Positions 46,610-55,942 are shown, numbered from the stretch's first letter. The stretch is 64,000 nt of DNA from Rhizobium leguminosarum (GCF_004123835.1 NZ_MZMU01000003.1:806001-870000); one strand, 5' to 3'. The notes: a model not told the origin generated them from the letters alone. A program made the numbers and translations.

Positions 46610-47335
46610 TTAGAGCCTCGGTGGTTTTGAGCCGCCAATTGGCGCGGTGGTAGCAACCGGCGGAAACGCGGAGCTTCCATTTTGCGCAGCGTTGGAGCCG
46701 GTTGCGCCGATGATCCCGGCATAGTCTGCCGGGGTCTGGTATCCGAGCGATGAGTGCGGACGGAAATTATTGTAATCGTCCGCCCATTCGGCAATGGCGC
46801 TTCGGGCATGTTCAAGGCCGAGGAAGAAGCTCTCGTTGAGCAGCTCGCCGCGCATACGGCCGTTGAAGCTCTCGACATAGCCGTTCTGCATTGGCCGTCC
46901 CGGCGCGATGTAGTGCCACTCGACTTTGTGGTCCTTTGACCAAGCGAGGATGGCGCTCGATGTTAGTTCGGTGCCGTTGTCGGAAACAATCATTCCCGGT
47001 TTTCCTCGCCGTTCTATCGGTGCTGTCAACTCTCGCGCGACACGACGACCGGAGATCGAGGTGTCGGGGATTGCTGCCAGGCATTCCCGCGTCACGTCAT
47101 CGACAATGTGGAGCACGCGAAAGCGTCTGCCGCAGGCGAACTGGTCATTGACGAAATCCAATGACCAGCGGGCATTGGCTTTGCTTCGACGAGGATCGGC
47201 GCACGCGTGCCGCCAGCACGCCGCCTGGCTTTCCGCTTGCGCACGGAAAGACCTTCCTCGCGATACAGTCGGTAGATGCGATTGACCCCGGACGGCTCTC
47301 CGTCCCGTCGAAGCAGGATGAACAGCAGTGGCGGA
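46610..47335 (-). pseudogene. IS3-family transposase (orfB) remnant with frameshift
   Basis: The C-terminal part is open from about 47161 to 46610 and shows the integrase core ([73 protein letters not shown]), with D, D and E of the DDE triad. Upstream the same protein continues in another frame ([37 protein letters not shown]) up to about 47335. One base is lost around 47183. The N-terminus and orfA are missing. A possible right terminal sequence TGACCTGCCACTGAACTTTC is at 46578; the left end was not found. Not functional by itself. Confidence 0.82.
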
Positions 47336-47484
47336 CGGCAGCTGGTCGTAAACCTTTGCTAGCCACTTCCTTAAAGCCGACTGCTGTCCATGAAAGACGG
47401 CCGCTCACGCTGACGGCAGGGGCGACATGCGTGCACGGTAACACGCGGTCGTGCAACATCGATAAATCGGCTTCTTATGCATTC

Positions 47485-47793
47485 TCACAAATTAAGGTCG
47501 AAGACCAGGATGCCGGCGAGACCTCCATCCGTCGACGAGACGATGCGCTCGCCCACGGTCACGTGCTCGGGATGGATGAGATAGGCATCCCGGGCTTCGG
47601 CGCTTTCAAAGGTCACGGCAAACCCGTCGACGAAGCCGCCATGCAAGCCCTCGGGGGAAACATTCGGCCCGTATTTGATATCCAATATGCCGGGAATGAG
47701 CTGTTTCAGGGCGACGATCGCCGCAAACAGCGACTGCTTGTCGTCGGTCGTCATCGCGGTCTTCAGCCGCAGGAATACGCAGTGCAGGATCAT
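47485..47793 (-). CDS. Dabb (stress-responsive A/B barrel) protein
   Basis: 102 residues from ATG 47793, preceded by GGGAGG. Ferredoxin-like alpha/beta barrel of the Dabb family (MILHCVFLRLKTAMTTDDKQ, then GGFVDGFAVTFESAEARDAYLIHPEHV). Usually dimeric and of unknown enzymatic role. Confidence 0.82.
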   Translation of the reverse strand: MILHCVFLRLKTAMTTDDKQSLFAAIVALKQLIPGILDIKYGPNVSPEGLHGGFVDGFAVTFESAEARDAYLIHPEHVTVGERIVSSTDGGLAGILVFDLNL

Positions 47794-47927
47794 CAGTGGT
47801 CCTCCCGATTTCTTTGGCCGATTTCTTTGGCCCGATTTTCTTTGGGTGGAGAATAGCGGCGAAAGCCCGGAGAGCAATGGGATTTATTTTCACGCAGGCG
47901 TTGCGCCGCAAGCCGTGAGCCGGCAGA

Positions 47928-48353
47928 TTACATCTGGTCGGTCTTAACCAGGGGCCGCTTGTAGATCTTCTGGACGAGATCGCTCGCCAGCGCGCGGGCT
48001 TCGTCTTTCTCAGCTGCCGTCATCGGCCGGCAGGTGTTCCTGGTGTTCGAACTGTCGAGCACTGTCGTGGAACCGGAATTGGCGATGACGAGATGCCAGC
48101 TGCAGGAGGCGACCTTGTCGATGGCGACAGCACCATGGCAACCGGTGGACAGGCAGAAGGCAACGGTCACCTGCGCACCGTGGTCGCCTTTATAGGCCAG
48201 CTCGACGGCTTTCTTGATATCCGTGACCCATCGCTCGCATTGCGCCTGTTTTGCCCCCGGCTGGCAGCTCTTGGTAACGGGAGTGACGTCGCCGGCCTGA
48301 AGCGGCGAGACGCAAAAAACACCCATCGAGAGGGCGAGCAGAAACTTGAGCAT
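47928..48353 (-). CDS. Hypothetical secreted protein
   Basis: 141 residues from ATG 48353. Signal peptide MLKFLLALSMGVFCVSPLQA, then a domain with six cysteines (CQPGAKQAQCERW, FCLSTGCHG, CSWHL, NTCRPM) likely forming disulfides in the periplasm. No family recognised. Confidence 0.65.
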   Translation of the reverse strand: MLKFLLALSMGVFCVSPLQAGDVTPVTKSCQPGAKQAQCERWVTDIKKAVELAYKGDHGAQVTVAFCLSTGCHGAVAIDKVASCSWHLVIANSGSTTVLDSSNTRNTCRPMTAAEKDEARALASDLVQKIYKRPLVKTDQM

Positions 48354-48495
48354 GGGATTTTCCTTGTGCAAGCAATGAGAGGCGCACATCGCAGGCCGTT
48401 GGTCAATGGCCATCGATAAAACGAACGTGGCGCGCCCGACTGACCTTGGCACGCCACCCGGAAAATCCGAAAATTGCGCAGATCCGTCGCCGCCG

Positions 48496-48981
48496 CTATT
48501 CCAGAATGACGACGGCTTCGACCTCGAAAAGCATGGGGTCGATGGCAAGCTTGGGAACGGGAATCAGCGTCTGCGCCGGCAGTGCTTCGCCGAACATGTC
48601 CTTGACGTTCCTGGTCAACACTTCGAGCTTGGACATATCGTGATCGACCACGAAGACCGTCAGCTTGGCGACCTGATCCGGCCTTGCGCCGAGCGCATCG
48701 AGGGCGGTGTGCAAATTCGCATAGGCCTGCTTCACCTGGACGGCGAAGTCGGGCGACAAGGCCCCCGTACCGTCCTGGCCGCCCTGTCCGGAGATATAGG
48801 CCAGCCGGCCTTGGCGGGGCACGATCACCGCCGTGCTGTAGCCATTCGGCGAGGGGTCGTAGAGGTTTTTCGGATTGACGATGGTCAACTTGAGATCGTC
48901 CTCATTGGCTGTCGCCGCGGTGGGAACGCTGATGGTCATGATGAGTCCTCCGATAATGAGATGTTTGATTGCGCGTGACAT
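48496..48981 (-). CDS. RidA/YjgF-family protein
   Basis: RidA-type enamine/imine deaminase fold: NPKNLYDPSPNGYSTAVIVP, ISGQGGQDGTG, QVKQAYANLHTALDALGA and PAQTLIPVPKLA with the conserved C-terminal region. Two starts are plausible. ATG 48981 (preceded by AGGAG) adds MSRAIKHLIIGGLIMTISV and gives a possible signal peptide ending ATA-NE; ATG 48939 (preceded by GGAGG at 7 nt) gives a cytoplasmic protein. Divergent from the TetR gene across a large palindrome. Confidence 0.85.
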   Translation of the reverse strand: MSRAIKHLIIGGLIMTISVPTAATANEDDLKLTIVNPKNLYDPSPNGYSTAVIVPRQGRLAYISGQGGQDGTGALSPDFAVQVKQAYANLHTALDALGARPDQVAKLTVFVVDHDMSKLEVLTRNVKDMFGEALPAQTLIPVPKLAIDPMLFEVEAVVILE

Positions 48982-49054
48982 GACTTCTCCTGGCTTCTCA
49001 GGGCTGCGAGCGACGGATCCTCGCGGCCTGCAGGATGGAACCTTATCGCCATAT

Positions 49055-49108
49055 GATTGACTCGTACGGCGTACGATTAAATTGCATCGTACGCCGTACG
49101 AGTCAATC
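49055..49108. promoter_or_regulatory. Large palindromic operator between ridA and tetR
   Basis: Perfect 23-bp inverted arms at 49055-49077 and 49086-49108 around the 8-base spacer TAAATTGC. Each arm itself contains a palindrome TCGTACG-(G/C)-CGTACGA, so two TetR-type operators are arranged head to head. TTGACT at 49057-49062 and its mirror TTGACT on the other strand (49106-49101) could be -35 boxes of the two divergent promoters, so binding would block both. This makes autoregulation and control of ridA likely. Confidence 0.8.
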
Positions 49109-49155
49109 GGCCGGCATCGACATTCCCAGCATTGTCGGCTTAGATCGACGTTCTG

Positions 49156-49872
49156 ATGAGTAAAGGAAGACGAATGGCAGCCAAACGCAGCGGCGCTGGG
49201 AGCAAAGGGTCTGGGCGGAGAGGTGCGTCACCCCAGTCCGGGCAGGAGCAGCGCAGTGAGCCGCCTCTCTCCCTGGAGCGGATCGTGGCGACCGCAGTGG
49301 ACCTGCTGGACGCCGAGGGTGTCGACGGATTGAAGATGCGCCGGCTGGCCGATCGCCTCGGCTCGGGCGCGATGAGCCTCTATTGGCACGTCGGCAACAA
49401 GGAGGAGGTCTTCGATCTGGCGCTGGATTCGGTGCTCGAATATCGCGGACCGTCTGACATCGTCGAGTCTCGAGACTGGCGCGGGGAGGTCGTGCATATG
49501 CTCGAAGACTGGCGCGCCAGCATGCTGCGCCATCCCTGGTCGGCATCGCTGCTGCCGCGCCGGGCGCTCGGCCCGAACATCCTCAGTCGCCTGGAACTGC
49601 TGAGCAAGACCTTGTCCGGAGCCGGTGTCGCCGATGCGGATTTGAACGTCGCGATATGGTCGCTCTGGAACTTTGTGCTCGGCGCGACCATCACCCGGGC
49701 GAACTTCGACCTCTCCGACGACGACAGGGCGGCCGCGCAGCAGCGCCTGACGGGTCTCAGCCAACACTACCCGACGATCGAACGCTCCCGTCTGCTGCTG
49801 GATAATGATTGGGACGGCGCTTTCAGGAAGGGCCTCGACTTCCTGCTCGATGGCCTCGCTCCGAGACAGTGA
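49156..49872 (+). CDS. TetR-family transcriptional regulator
   Basis: 238 residues. A basic N-terminal extension, then the TetR helix-turn-helix (RIVATAVDLLDAEGVDGLKMRRLADRLGSGAMSLYWHVGNKEEVFDLALD) at about 36-85. The C-terminal part resembles the tetracycline-repressor ligand domain, so an effector is probably sensed there. Start ATG 49156 (AGATCGACG upstream is weak) or the internal ATG 49174 (AAAGGAAG upstream, better placed). Divergent from ridA. Confidence 0.87.
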   Translation: MSKGRRMAAKRSGAGSKGSGRRGASPQSGQEQRSEPPLSLERIVATAVDLLDAEGVDGLKMRRLADRLGSGAMSLYWHVGNKEEVFDLALDSVLEYRGPSDIVESRDWRGEVVHMLEDWRASMLRHPWSASLLPRRALGPNILSRLELLSKTLSGAGVADADLNVAIWSLWNFVLGATITRANFDLSDDDRAAAQQRLTGLSQHYPTIERSRLLLDNDWDGAFRKGLDFLLDGLAPRQ

Positions 49873-49959
49873 ACATTCGTCATTCCTGGACGAAACGGTG
49901 CCGGATTCTGTGCGCGTATCGCGGGTGATTGCGGGTACTGCCGCGACACGGTTTCCCGG

Positions 49960-50310
49960 CTATTTCCGCAGGATTTTCTCCATCGCTTTCCCCTTCGCGA
50001 GTTCGTCGATCAATTTGTCCAGATAGCGGATTTCCCGCATCGTCGTTTCTTGGATGTCTTCCACGCGGACGCCGCAGATCACGCCCGTAATCAACGATCG
50101 GGAGGGATTCATCTGAGGCGCTTGCGCAAAGAAATCCTCGAAGTTGGTCTTCTCAGCCAACTGGTCGTTTAGGCTCTGCTGGCTATGCCCCGTCAGCCAA
50201 CAGATGATTTCATCGACCTCTGTCTTCGTGCGTCCCTTCTTCTCTGCCTTGGCGACATAGTGGGGATAGACGCTTGCGACGCTGATGAAATAGATGCGGT
50301 GCTTCGTCAT
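49960..50310 (-). CDS. DUF2200 protein
   Basis: 116 residues. [44 protein letters not shown] and [32 protein letters not shown] match DUF2200, a small cytoplasmic family of unknown function. Between the tetR gene and a gene-poor stretch. Confidence 0.82.
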   Translation of the reverse strand: MTKHRIYFISVASVYPHYVAKAEKKGRTKTEVDEIICWLTGHSQQSLNDQLAEKTNFEDFFAQAPQMNPSRSLITGVICGVRVEDIQETTMREIRYLDKLIDELAKGKAMEKILRK

Positions 50311-50835
50311 CGAGTGCTCCTCAACGTTCCAGATATTTTCCGGCTTGAGATAGCTGATTTCAAGACCTCAACAAGTGGCCGATAATGGGCGACCCTTCCG
50401 CGGGCGGGAAGTAGATTAGTGCAAAGGCGGCATCTCTACAGCGCCGCATGTCTTCGACCGGCTTGCACCAACAACGGACATCGGCTCGGCTTGGGTACAC
50501 GGCCGCTACGGGGCCGACGGCGGACCGTCCGCTGCGAGGACACCTAGCACGAAAGCGGACATGCGAGGCCTCGGTGCGAAGGTCCGGGATCGGCCCGGAG
50601 CAGTCGTAGACCACGAGTATGACGTACGGCTCGATTTGGCGCTCATCGCGGACTTCGCGCACCGACGCCTTCTCGACGCGAGTTAACCGGAAGTTCGCGT
50701 AACGACGGTGCCTGCTTTCACAGGGAGGGGCCATGGGTGATCAATTTCCAAGCCAAGAGCCCGTAGGTCGATGGACGAACGGGCTTTTTGCAGCGGATTG
50801 CCGTCACGAAAGGGCGGCGGTTGAACGATTGCAGT
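50311..50835. other. 525-bp stretch without a supported gene
   Basis: A 124-codon minus-strand frame (50360-50734) has no good ribosome-binding site, odd composition (many Arg and Cys) and no family I know. It may be decayed coding or repetitive DNA. No hairpin or promoter stands out. Confidence 0.4.
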
Positions 50836-51018
50836 CTAACCAGACGATTTCGACGGGCGTCGCCGAAAGAGCTGATCCCAGATGTCGTACCCCGCAGGGA
50901 CAATCCCGATCAGCAGTGCAGCGGCCAAATCGAACCGTGGAACAAACGCCAGGATGACCGCGCAGAACGCGACAAGCGTCATGAATGCAAATATTGCAAA
51001 AAACCGGCTTCTGTTCAT
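50836..51018 (-). CDS. Small membrane protein downstream of the TRAP permease
   Basis: 60 residues from ATG 51018, with AAAGGA 7 nt upstream. Two hydrophobic stretches (FFAIFAFMTLVAFCAVILAFV; LAAALLIGIVPAGYDIW) and a basic C-terminus (FRRRPSKSSG). It begins 34 bp after dctM on the same strand, so probably the last gene of the TRAP operon. No family recognised. Confidence 0.6.
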   Translation of the reverse strand: MNRSRFFAIFAFMTLVAFCAVILAFVPRFDLAAALLIGIVPAGYDIWDQLFRRRPSKSSG

Positions 51019-51052
51019 CGGTCTATCCTTTCGGAATTGGCCAGACACTGCG

Positions 51053-52480
51053 TCATCTCTGTACTCCATAGAGTAGATTCGGCAGCATGTAGACGATGCT
51101 CGGGAACAGATAGATGACCACCATGCAGAGAATGACGATCAACATATACGGCATCATGCCGCGGAAGATGTCTGTCAGTTTGACATGCGGAGGCGAGACG
51201 CCCTTCAAGTAGTATGCCGACATCGCCATGGGTGGTGATAGGAAGGCCGTCTGCAGGTTGATTGCCACGAGGATACCGAAGAACAGCGGATCGATCCCGA
51301 AATGCGGCAGCAGCGGAATGAAGATCGGGATGAAGATGACGATGATTTCAGTCCATTCCAGAGGCCAGCCGAGAATGAAGATGATGATCTGGGCCAGGAT
51401 CAGGAACATCAGCGGCGACATGTCCAGGCCGGTCACGAAGTCACTGATGAACTGTTGGCCGCCGAGATAGGCGAATACCGATGCGAAGGTCGCCGAACCG
51501 ACGAACAACCAGCAGACCATCGCGGTCGTTCGCGCCGTCAGATACACCGACTCCTTCAGTCGCTGCCAGGTCAGCGCCCGATAGGCCGCAGCAAGCGCCA
51601 GTCCCCCCAATGCGCCGATTGCGGCGGCTTCCGACGGCGTTGCCAGGCCAAAGAGAATAGCACCCAGCACCGCAAGAATCAGAAAGGCGAGCGGCGCGAA
51701 GGATGTAAGCATCATCCAGGCGAGTTGGACCGGCGTGTGCTCGCCCACATCTTCTTTCGTTGGCCGCGGCGCCAGTTGCGGCTGCAGGATTGCTCGCACC
51801 ACGACATAGATGAGATAAAACCCGGCCAGGGCGAGGCCGGGCAGGAGCGCCGCCGCATACATTCGGACAACCGAGATCCCGGAGGTGGCCGCATAGACGA
51901 TCAGCAGGATGGAAGGCGGGATCAGGATCCCGAGCGTGCCGCCCGCGCAGATCACGCCCGTCGCGTAGCGCACGTCATACTTTGCCTTCAGCATCGCTGG
52001 TAGGGCGAGCAGTCCCATCAACGTCACCACGGCCCCGACGATGCCGGTTGCCGTGGCAAAGAGTGTGCAGGTGGCCAGGGCGGCGACCGCCATCGAGCCG
52101 GGCACCCGGCGCGTGACGCTGAATAGCGTCGAGAACAGCCGATCGACGATGTTGGCGCGCTCGACGATGTAGCCCATGAACAGGAACAGCGGGATAGCCG
52201 TCAGCACGTCGTTCTGGATGACCGAGTAGGTCTGGTTGACGAACAGATCGAAGATCCGGTTGTTGAAGAAACCGCCGATCCAGGTCTGCGCCAGTGTAAA
52301 GGCATCGCCGCCGGATTCGAGCGCGCGGTCATAGCCGCGCCACATGCGGCCGGCATCGTAATAGGCATAGTATCCGAAGCCGACACCCAGAGCCATCAAG
52401 GTGAACGCCACCGGGAAACCGAGGAAGATGGTGAGGATCAGGATGAGGAGCATCCCGACGGCGATATGTGCATCCGTCAT
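51053..52480 (-). CDS. dctM: TRAP transporter large permease subunit DctM
   Basis: 475 residues, about twelve membrane segments, the ion-coupled transport subunit. Typical motifs: GYIVERANIVDRLFSTLF, ATATGIVGAVVTLMGLLALPAMLKAKYD and GGTLGILIPPSILLIVYA. Overlaps dctQ by 4 nt. The long N-terminal part with a hydrophilic insert (YYDAGRMWRGYDRALESGGDAFTLAQ) resembles the TakP-type/mannitol-chloroaromatic TRAP group, which imports organic acids. Confidence 0.92.
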   Translation of the reverse strand: MTDAHIAVGMLLILILTIFLGFPVAFTLMALGVGFGYYAYYDAGRMWRGYDRALESGGDAFTLAQTWIGGFFNNRIFDLFVNQTYSVIQNDVLTAIPLFLFMGYIVERANIVDRLFSTLFSVTRRVPGSMAVAALATCTLFATATGIVGAVVTLMGLLALPAMLKAKYDVRYATGVICAGGTLGILIPPSILLIVYAATSGISVVRMYAAALLPGLALAGFYLIYVVVRAILQPQLAPRPTKEDVGEHTPVQLAWMMLTSFAPLAFLILAVLGAILFGLATPSEAAAIGALGGLALAAAYRALTWQRLKESVYLTARTTAMVCWLFVGSATFASVFAYLGGQQFISDFVTGLDMSPLMFLILAQIIIFILGWPLEWTEIIVIFIPIFIPLLPHFGIDPLFFGILVAINLQTAFLSPPMAMSAYYLKGVSPPHVKLTDIFRGMMPYMLIVILCMVVIYLFPSIVYMLPNLLYGVQR

Positions 52481-53124
52481 TGAGCGTCCCGATCCCGTGG
52501 TTCACGTCCAGCGTCAAGTTCCCGCGACGGAAGGAAACCCTCGTCCTCGGACTTGAGCACGTCCAGGCTTTTTGTTTCCAGTAGTACCTTTTCCAGTTCT
52601 TCGACATCTTCGGCCTGCTTCGGCCATTCGCCCGTCCTTATGCAGAGAATGCAGCGGAAGACCTGCGCCACGCCCTGCAGGAACAGGAGAATGCCGGCGG
52701 CGACGATCACGGCCTTGAACTGGAAGATCGGCACACCGGCGGGACTGTTGGAACTGACCTCCAGGTAGCCCCAACTGCGTGCGGCATATTTCCAGCCCGA
52801 GAACACCAGCGCGGTTATACCGGGAAAGAAAAAGATGAAGTACAACACCAGTTCCAGCCTGGCCTGCGTGCGCGGTTTCCAGAGCCGGTAGATGAAGTCG
52901 CCGCGCACATGGCCATCACGCGAGAGGGTATACGCTCCCGCCATCATGAAGATCGTTCCATAGAGCATGTAGCTCAGATCGAAGGCCCAGGGGGTCGGCG
53001 CGCGAAAGAGGTAGCGTGCAACAACCTCATAGCCGACGCCGAAGGCCATGATGAGTATCCCCCACGCGAACACCTTGCCGAACCACGCCGACAAATCGTC
53101 GGCGAATGCAATGTAACGGAGCAT
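52477..53124 (-). CDS. dctQ: TRAP transporter small permease subunit DctQ
   Basis: 215 residues with four membrane helices (SAWFGKVFAWGILIMAFGVGYEV; FDLSYMLYGTIFMMAGAYTLSRDGHVRGDF, the DctQ signature). A longer C-terminal tail than usual (about 175-215, acidic: EDVEELEKVLLETKSLDVLKSED) may form a coiled coil. Confidence 0.9.
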   Translation of the reverse strand: MLRYIAFADDLSAWFGKVFAWGILIMAFGVGYEVVARYLFRAPTPWAFDLSYMLYGTIFMMAGAYTLSRDGHVRGDFIYRLWKPRTQARLELVLYFIFFFPGITALVFSGWKYAARSWGYLEVSSNSPAGVPIFQFKAVIVAAGILLFLQGVAQVFRCILCIRTGEWPKQAEDVEELEKVLLETKSLDVLKSEDEGFLPSRELDAGREPRDRDAQ

Positions 53125-53155
53125 GCAAGCGCCTCCCTAACCTCGATGAGGGACG

Positions 53156-53177
53156 AGGCCCGGAAATACCGGGCCTT
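53156..53177 (-). other. Hairpin between dctP and dctQ
   Basis: AGGCCCGG (53157-53164 region) and CCGGGCCT (53169-53176) form an 8-bp stem with loop AAATA just after the dctP stop. No T-run. In TRAP operons such a hairpin can raise binding-protein output over the membrane subunits. Confidence 0.55.
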
Positions 53178-53183
53178 CACCAT

Positions 53184-54314
53184 CTATTTTCCGAGGTTCA
53201 ATTTTCCGGGGAAATAGTGCTCATAGGCGAGTGCGAGATCGGCGGAGTTCATCAATTCGTAGTACACGACCCTCTCCACCCACTGCCGCTGACTGTCGAG
53301 TACCTTCTTCATGAACGCATCCGCTTCAAGCGTGGGGATGATCGCATCCCAGGCCTTCAGTTGCGCATCCAGAATTTCCTTTGGAGTGCGGTGCACGGTC
53401 ACGCCATGTTCGGCCTGGAGTTTTCGAAGGTCGCTTGAATAGTTGTCCATCGCGGACGCTGTATTCGCCGTGCTTGCTGCCTCCACGCCATATTCCAGGA
53501 TCGCCTGCAGATCGTCGGGAAGGTCGTCAAACACATCCTTGTTGAAGAGGAACTCGAAAGATTCGCTCGCTTGATGGTAGGACGACAGCATGTAGTTTTT
53601 GGCGACATCCTGCGAACCAAACCGTAGGTCAGAGGAGGGATTGTTGAACTCGAAGGCGTCGATGACACCTCGCTCCATTGCCGGCACGATCTCGCCGCCC
53701 GGAAGTTGAGCGACGCTCATGCCCATATTCTGCATGAGATCGGCGGCGAGCCCGACCGTGCGATATTTGAGGCCGTTGACGTCGTTCACGGTCGCGACCT
53801 GGTTCTTGAACCAGCCGAACGGCTGCGCGGGCATCGGGAAGCCATAGAAGCCGTAAAGATTCAGCCCCATGATGTCCTGGGTGAGTTCTCGGTAGAGATC
53901 CTTGCCGCCACCTTGATGGAACCATCCAAGCATGGTGGTTGCGCTGCCGCCAAATACCGGCCCGGTACCGAAGAGGGAAGCTGCCTTGTGCTTTCCGTAC
54001 CAATAGACCGGAACGGTGTGGGCTGCGTCGATCACGCCATCGTTGACGCCGTCGAGCACCTGAAACGCGCCGACGACCGTACCGGCAGGCATTAGTTCGA
54101 ACTTCAGGCGTCCGCCGGACATTCGTTCGACCCGTTCGACGTACTGGCGGGCAAAATCCATCCAGATGTCCGACGCGGGCCAGGATGTTTGCATTTTAAT
54201 GACGGTGGGTGCCTGGGCCAGCACGGCCGGGGCGGCAAGAGCCCCAACTGCGGTTACTCCAACGAGCGTAGATGCTCCCAGCAACTCTCGACGCGATACT
54301 GCCTTTTTGTTCAT
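53184..54314 (-). CDS. dctP: TRAP transporter substrate-binding protein DctP
   Basis: 376 residues. Tat-like signal (KAVSRRELLGASTLVGVTAVGALAAPAVLAQA), then the DctP fold (MQTSWPASDIWMDFARQYVERV, GLKYRTVGLAADLMQNMGMS, PGGEIVPAMERGVIDAFEFNNPSSD). The conserved Arg in KYRTVGL binds a carboxylate, so the substrate is an organic acid, perhaps a 2-oxo acid as in TakP. First gene of dctPQM. Confidence 0.9.
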   Translation of the reverse strand: MNKKAVSRRELLGASTLVGVTAVGALAAPAVLAQAPTVIKMQTSWPASDIWMDFARQYVERVERMSGGRLKFELMPAGTVVGAFQVLDGVNDGVIDAAHTVPVYWYGKHKAASLFGTGPVFGGSATTMLGWFHQGGGKDLYRELTQDIMGLNLYGFYGFPMPAQPFGWFKNQVATVNDVNGLKYRTVGLAADLMQNMGMSVAQLPGGEIVPAMERGVIDAFEFNNPSSDLRFGSQDVAKNYMLSSYHQASESFEFLFNKDVFDDLPDDLQAILEYGVEAASTANTASAMDNYSSDLRKLQAEHGVTVHRTPKEILDAQLKAWDAIIPTLEADAFMKKVLDSQRQWVERVVYYELMNSADLALAYEHYFPGKLNLGK

Positions 54315-54942
54315 TGTTCTTCCTCCCTGGATTGTTGTCGAATTCTCCCTGCATTTCCTGGTAGTCTGCTCAGTTGAAGAAGAGGGCTCCCAACCTCTTC
54401 GCGATCAGTATCAACAACTGATTGTTCTCATTTGTCAATTATGCACACTTTTTGCAATTCTGACAGACGTTCAAGTGTTGTTGATGACAGCTTGGGGCTG
54501 TGGTCCAACGGCCAAGGCACAGTACCGCTGCTCCGCGTTGTCCGGACTACCTCAGCTTAGAAAGAAAAAGCTGCTTTCGCCCGTCGACGATGAACTCGAG
54601 CCATGTGCTGAACTGGAACCATGTGCTCGTTCTTGATCGCCTTCGTCCCAAGTCGATGAAGCCGACGAGAGCCGACGTCCACACATGGCGCACAGATGTC
54701 GTCTCGTCAAACCAATGCTATGGCCGCTTTCGGGGAGCGGCAACAATTGCCTCTATGACCGAGAAGGAAGCGCATTGCCGCCCGGCAGCATTGGCTCGGT
54801 CGGTGGTGTCTCCGACCGCATTTCTGCTAAAGCTGGGAAGCAAATCGCCCGCGGTGTCACCAACTGCCGAAGTGTGAAGGGCGCAACGGGCTGATAGGCC
54901 TCTCGCTCATCAGGCCTCTTGTCTTGAAGGAGGAGCGCTAGG
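54315..54942. other. 628-bp gene-poor region upstream of the TRAP operon
   Basis: Next to dctP the sequence is AT-rich and should hold its promoter. AACAA-CTGA-TTGTT (54413-54426) and TGCACACTTTTTGCA (54442-54456) are inverted repeats that could be operator sites. Further right, CGAGCCATGTGCTGAACTGG and the following GAACCATGTGCT are short direct repeats near 54597. The rest has no supported gene. Confidence 0.45.
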
Positions 54943-55569
54943 ATGAGCACCGACCTGGATACCGTGCGGTCCTATGATACGGTCGCGGCGGAGTACGCTG
55001 CGGAGGCCGCGGCGATGCCCGAATGGGTCGCGACAGAGATCGATGCGTTCGTGACCGAGCTGGGCGGCTCGGGCAGGGTGCTGGAGATCGGAAGCGGTGG
55101 CGGGCGAGATGCACTTGAGCTTGAGAAGCGGGGAATGAGCGTCCGGCGCACCGACATTGCAAAGGGTTTCGTCGAACTGCTTCGCGAAAGTGGCTTCGAA
55201 GCCGACCTGTTGGACCCGTTGATCGAAGACTTGGCCGACCCGCAGCGTCCCGGCACGCCGTACGACGGGATCTGGGCCTGTGCCTGCCTGATTCATGTCG
55301 CGCGCGAGGATTTCGGTACGGTGCTTGGACGGCTTGCCGAGGCGACCCGGACCGGTGGCCGATTGCACGCCTCGGTTAGAGAGGGCGAAGGCGAGGATGT
55401 GTCCACACACGGCAGTGCTGCAGCGCCCCGGCGCTACGTCGAGACGTACTGGCGCGAGTCTGCCTTGCGCTCCGCACTGACAGACGCCGGCTGGATCGTC
55501 AGCGAGGTGCGTCGGTGCGTCGGAAAGCCCCATGATCGGTGGCTGAGCGTTCGGGCGAGTCGGGCGTGA
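54943..55569 (+). CDS. Class I SAM-dependent methyltransferase
   Basis: 208 residues. SAM motif I VLEIGSGGGRDALELEKRG near 46, the acidic motif II end (RRTDIAKGF) and DGIWACACLIHV as motif IV. AGGAG lies 9 nt before the ATG. Alone between gene-poor stretches, so probably acquired; substrate unknown. Similar small methyltransferases are common in soil actinobacteria. Confidence 0.85.
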   Translation: MSTDLDTVRSYDTVAAEYAAEAAAMPEWVATEIDAFVTELGGSGRVLEIGSGGGRDALELEKRGMSVRRTDIAKGFVELLRESGFEADLLDPLIEDLADPQRPGTPYDGIWACACLIHVAREDFGTVLGRLAEATRTGGRLHASVREGEGEDVSTHGSAAAPRRYVETYWRESALRSALTDAGWIVSEVRRCVGKPHDRWLSVRASRA

Positions 55570-55942
55570 CGCACATAGAACTTGCGGGAACGGTCGATTG
55601 TGGCGCGACTATGAACTCCAGGTGGTCACCGCAATGTCGGGTTCCGGGCGAAGGCAAAGATCCCCTCTGTGGCCGACAAGGGGGCGCAAAGCAGCTCGGT
55701 CGAATTGTTCAGGCGAGAACATTCGCGCCGAGTAGTACGGCCCCGCTGGATGCGGGGCCGCACAATGTCAAATCTCGGTATGCTCCGCTAGTTCCAGCGC
55801 ATCCTCAAAATCCCCCCTTCGGCCAAGGATTGGCCGCTCGGAAAACGTACGTGAGCAGTGAGAGGGGCCGTCATTTCTTTGGCGAAGCGTTCTTAGGTAG
55901 AGTGTCTTCTCACCAGATCGAAGTCCATGATAAGCGGCGCCT
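55570..55942. other. 373-bp region with a hairpin and no supported gene
   Basis: GGCCCCGC (55739-55746) / GCGGGGCC (55752-55759) is a GC-rich hairpin with loop TGGAT and no T-run. The rest shows short open frames only. The minus-strand frame that continues antisense through the kinase gene is not supported. Confidence 0.45.

Noticed and set aside
50360-50734. 124-codon minus-strand ORF
   Set aside because: No ribosome-binding site, no recognised family, and composition unlike its neighbours. Reported only as gene-poor DNA.
54500-54877. 125-codon plus-strand ORF between dctP and the methyltransferase gene
   Set aside because: Weak start context, no family, and overlapping frames of similar length. 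Probably chance or decay.
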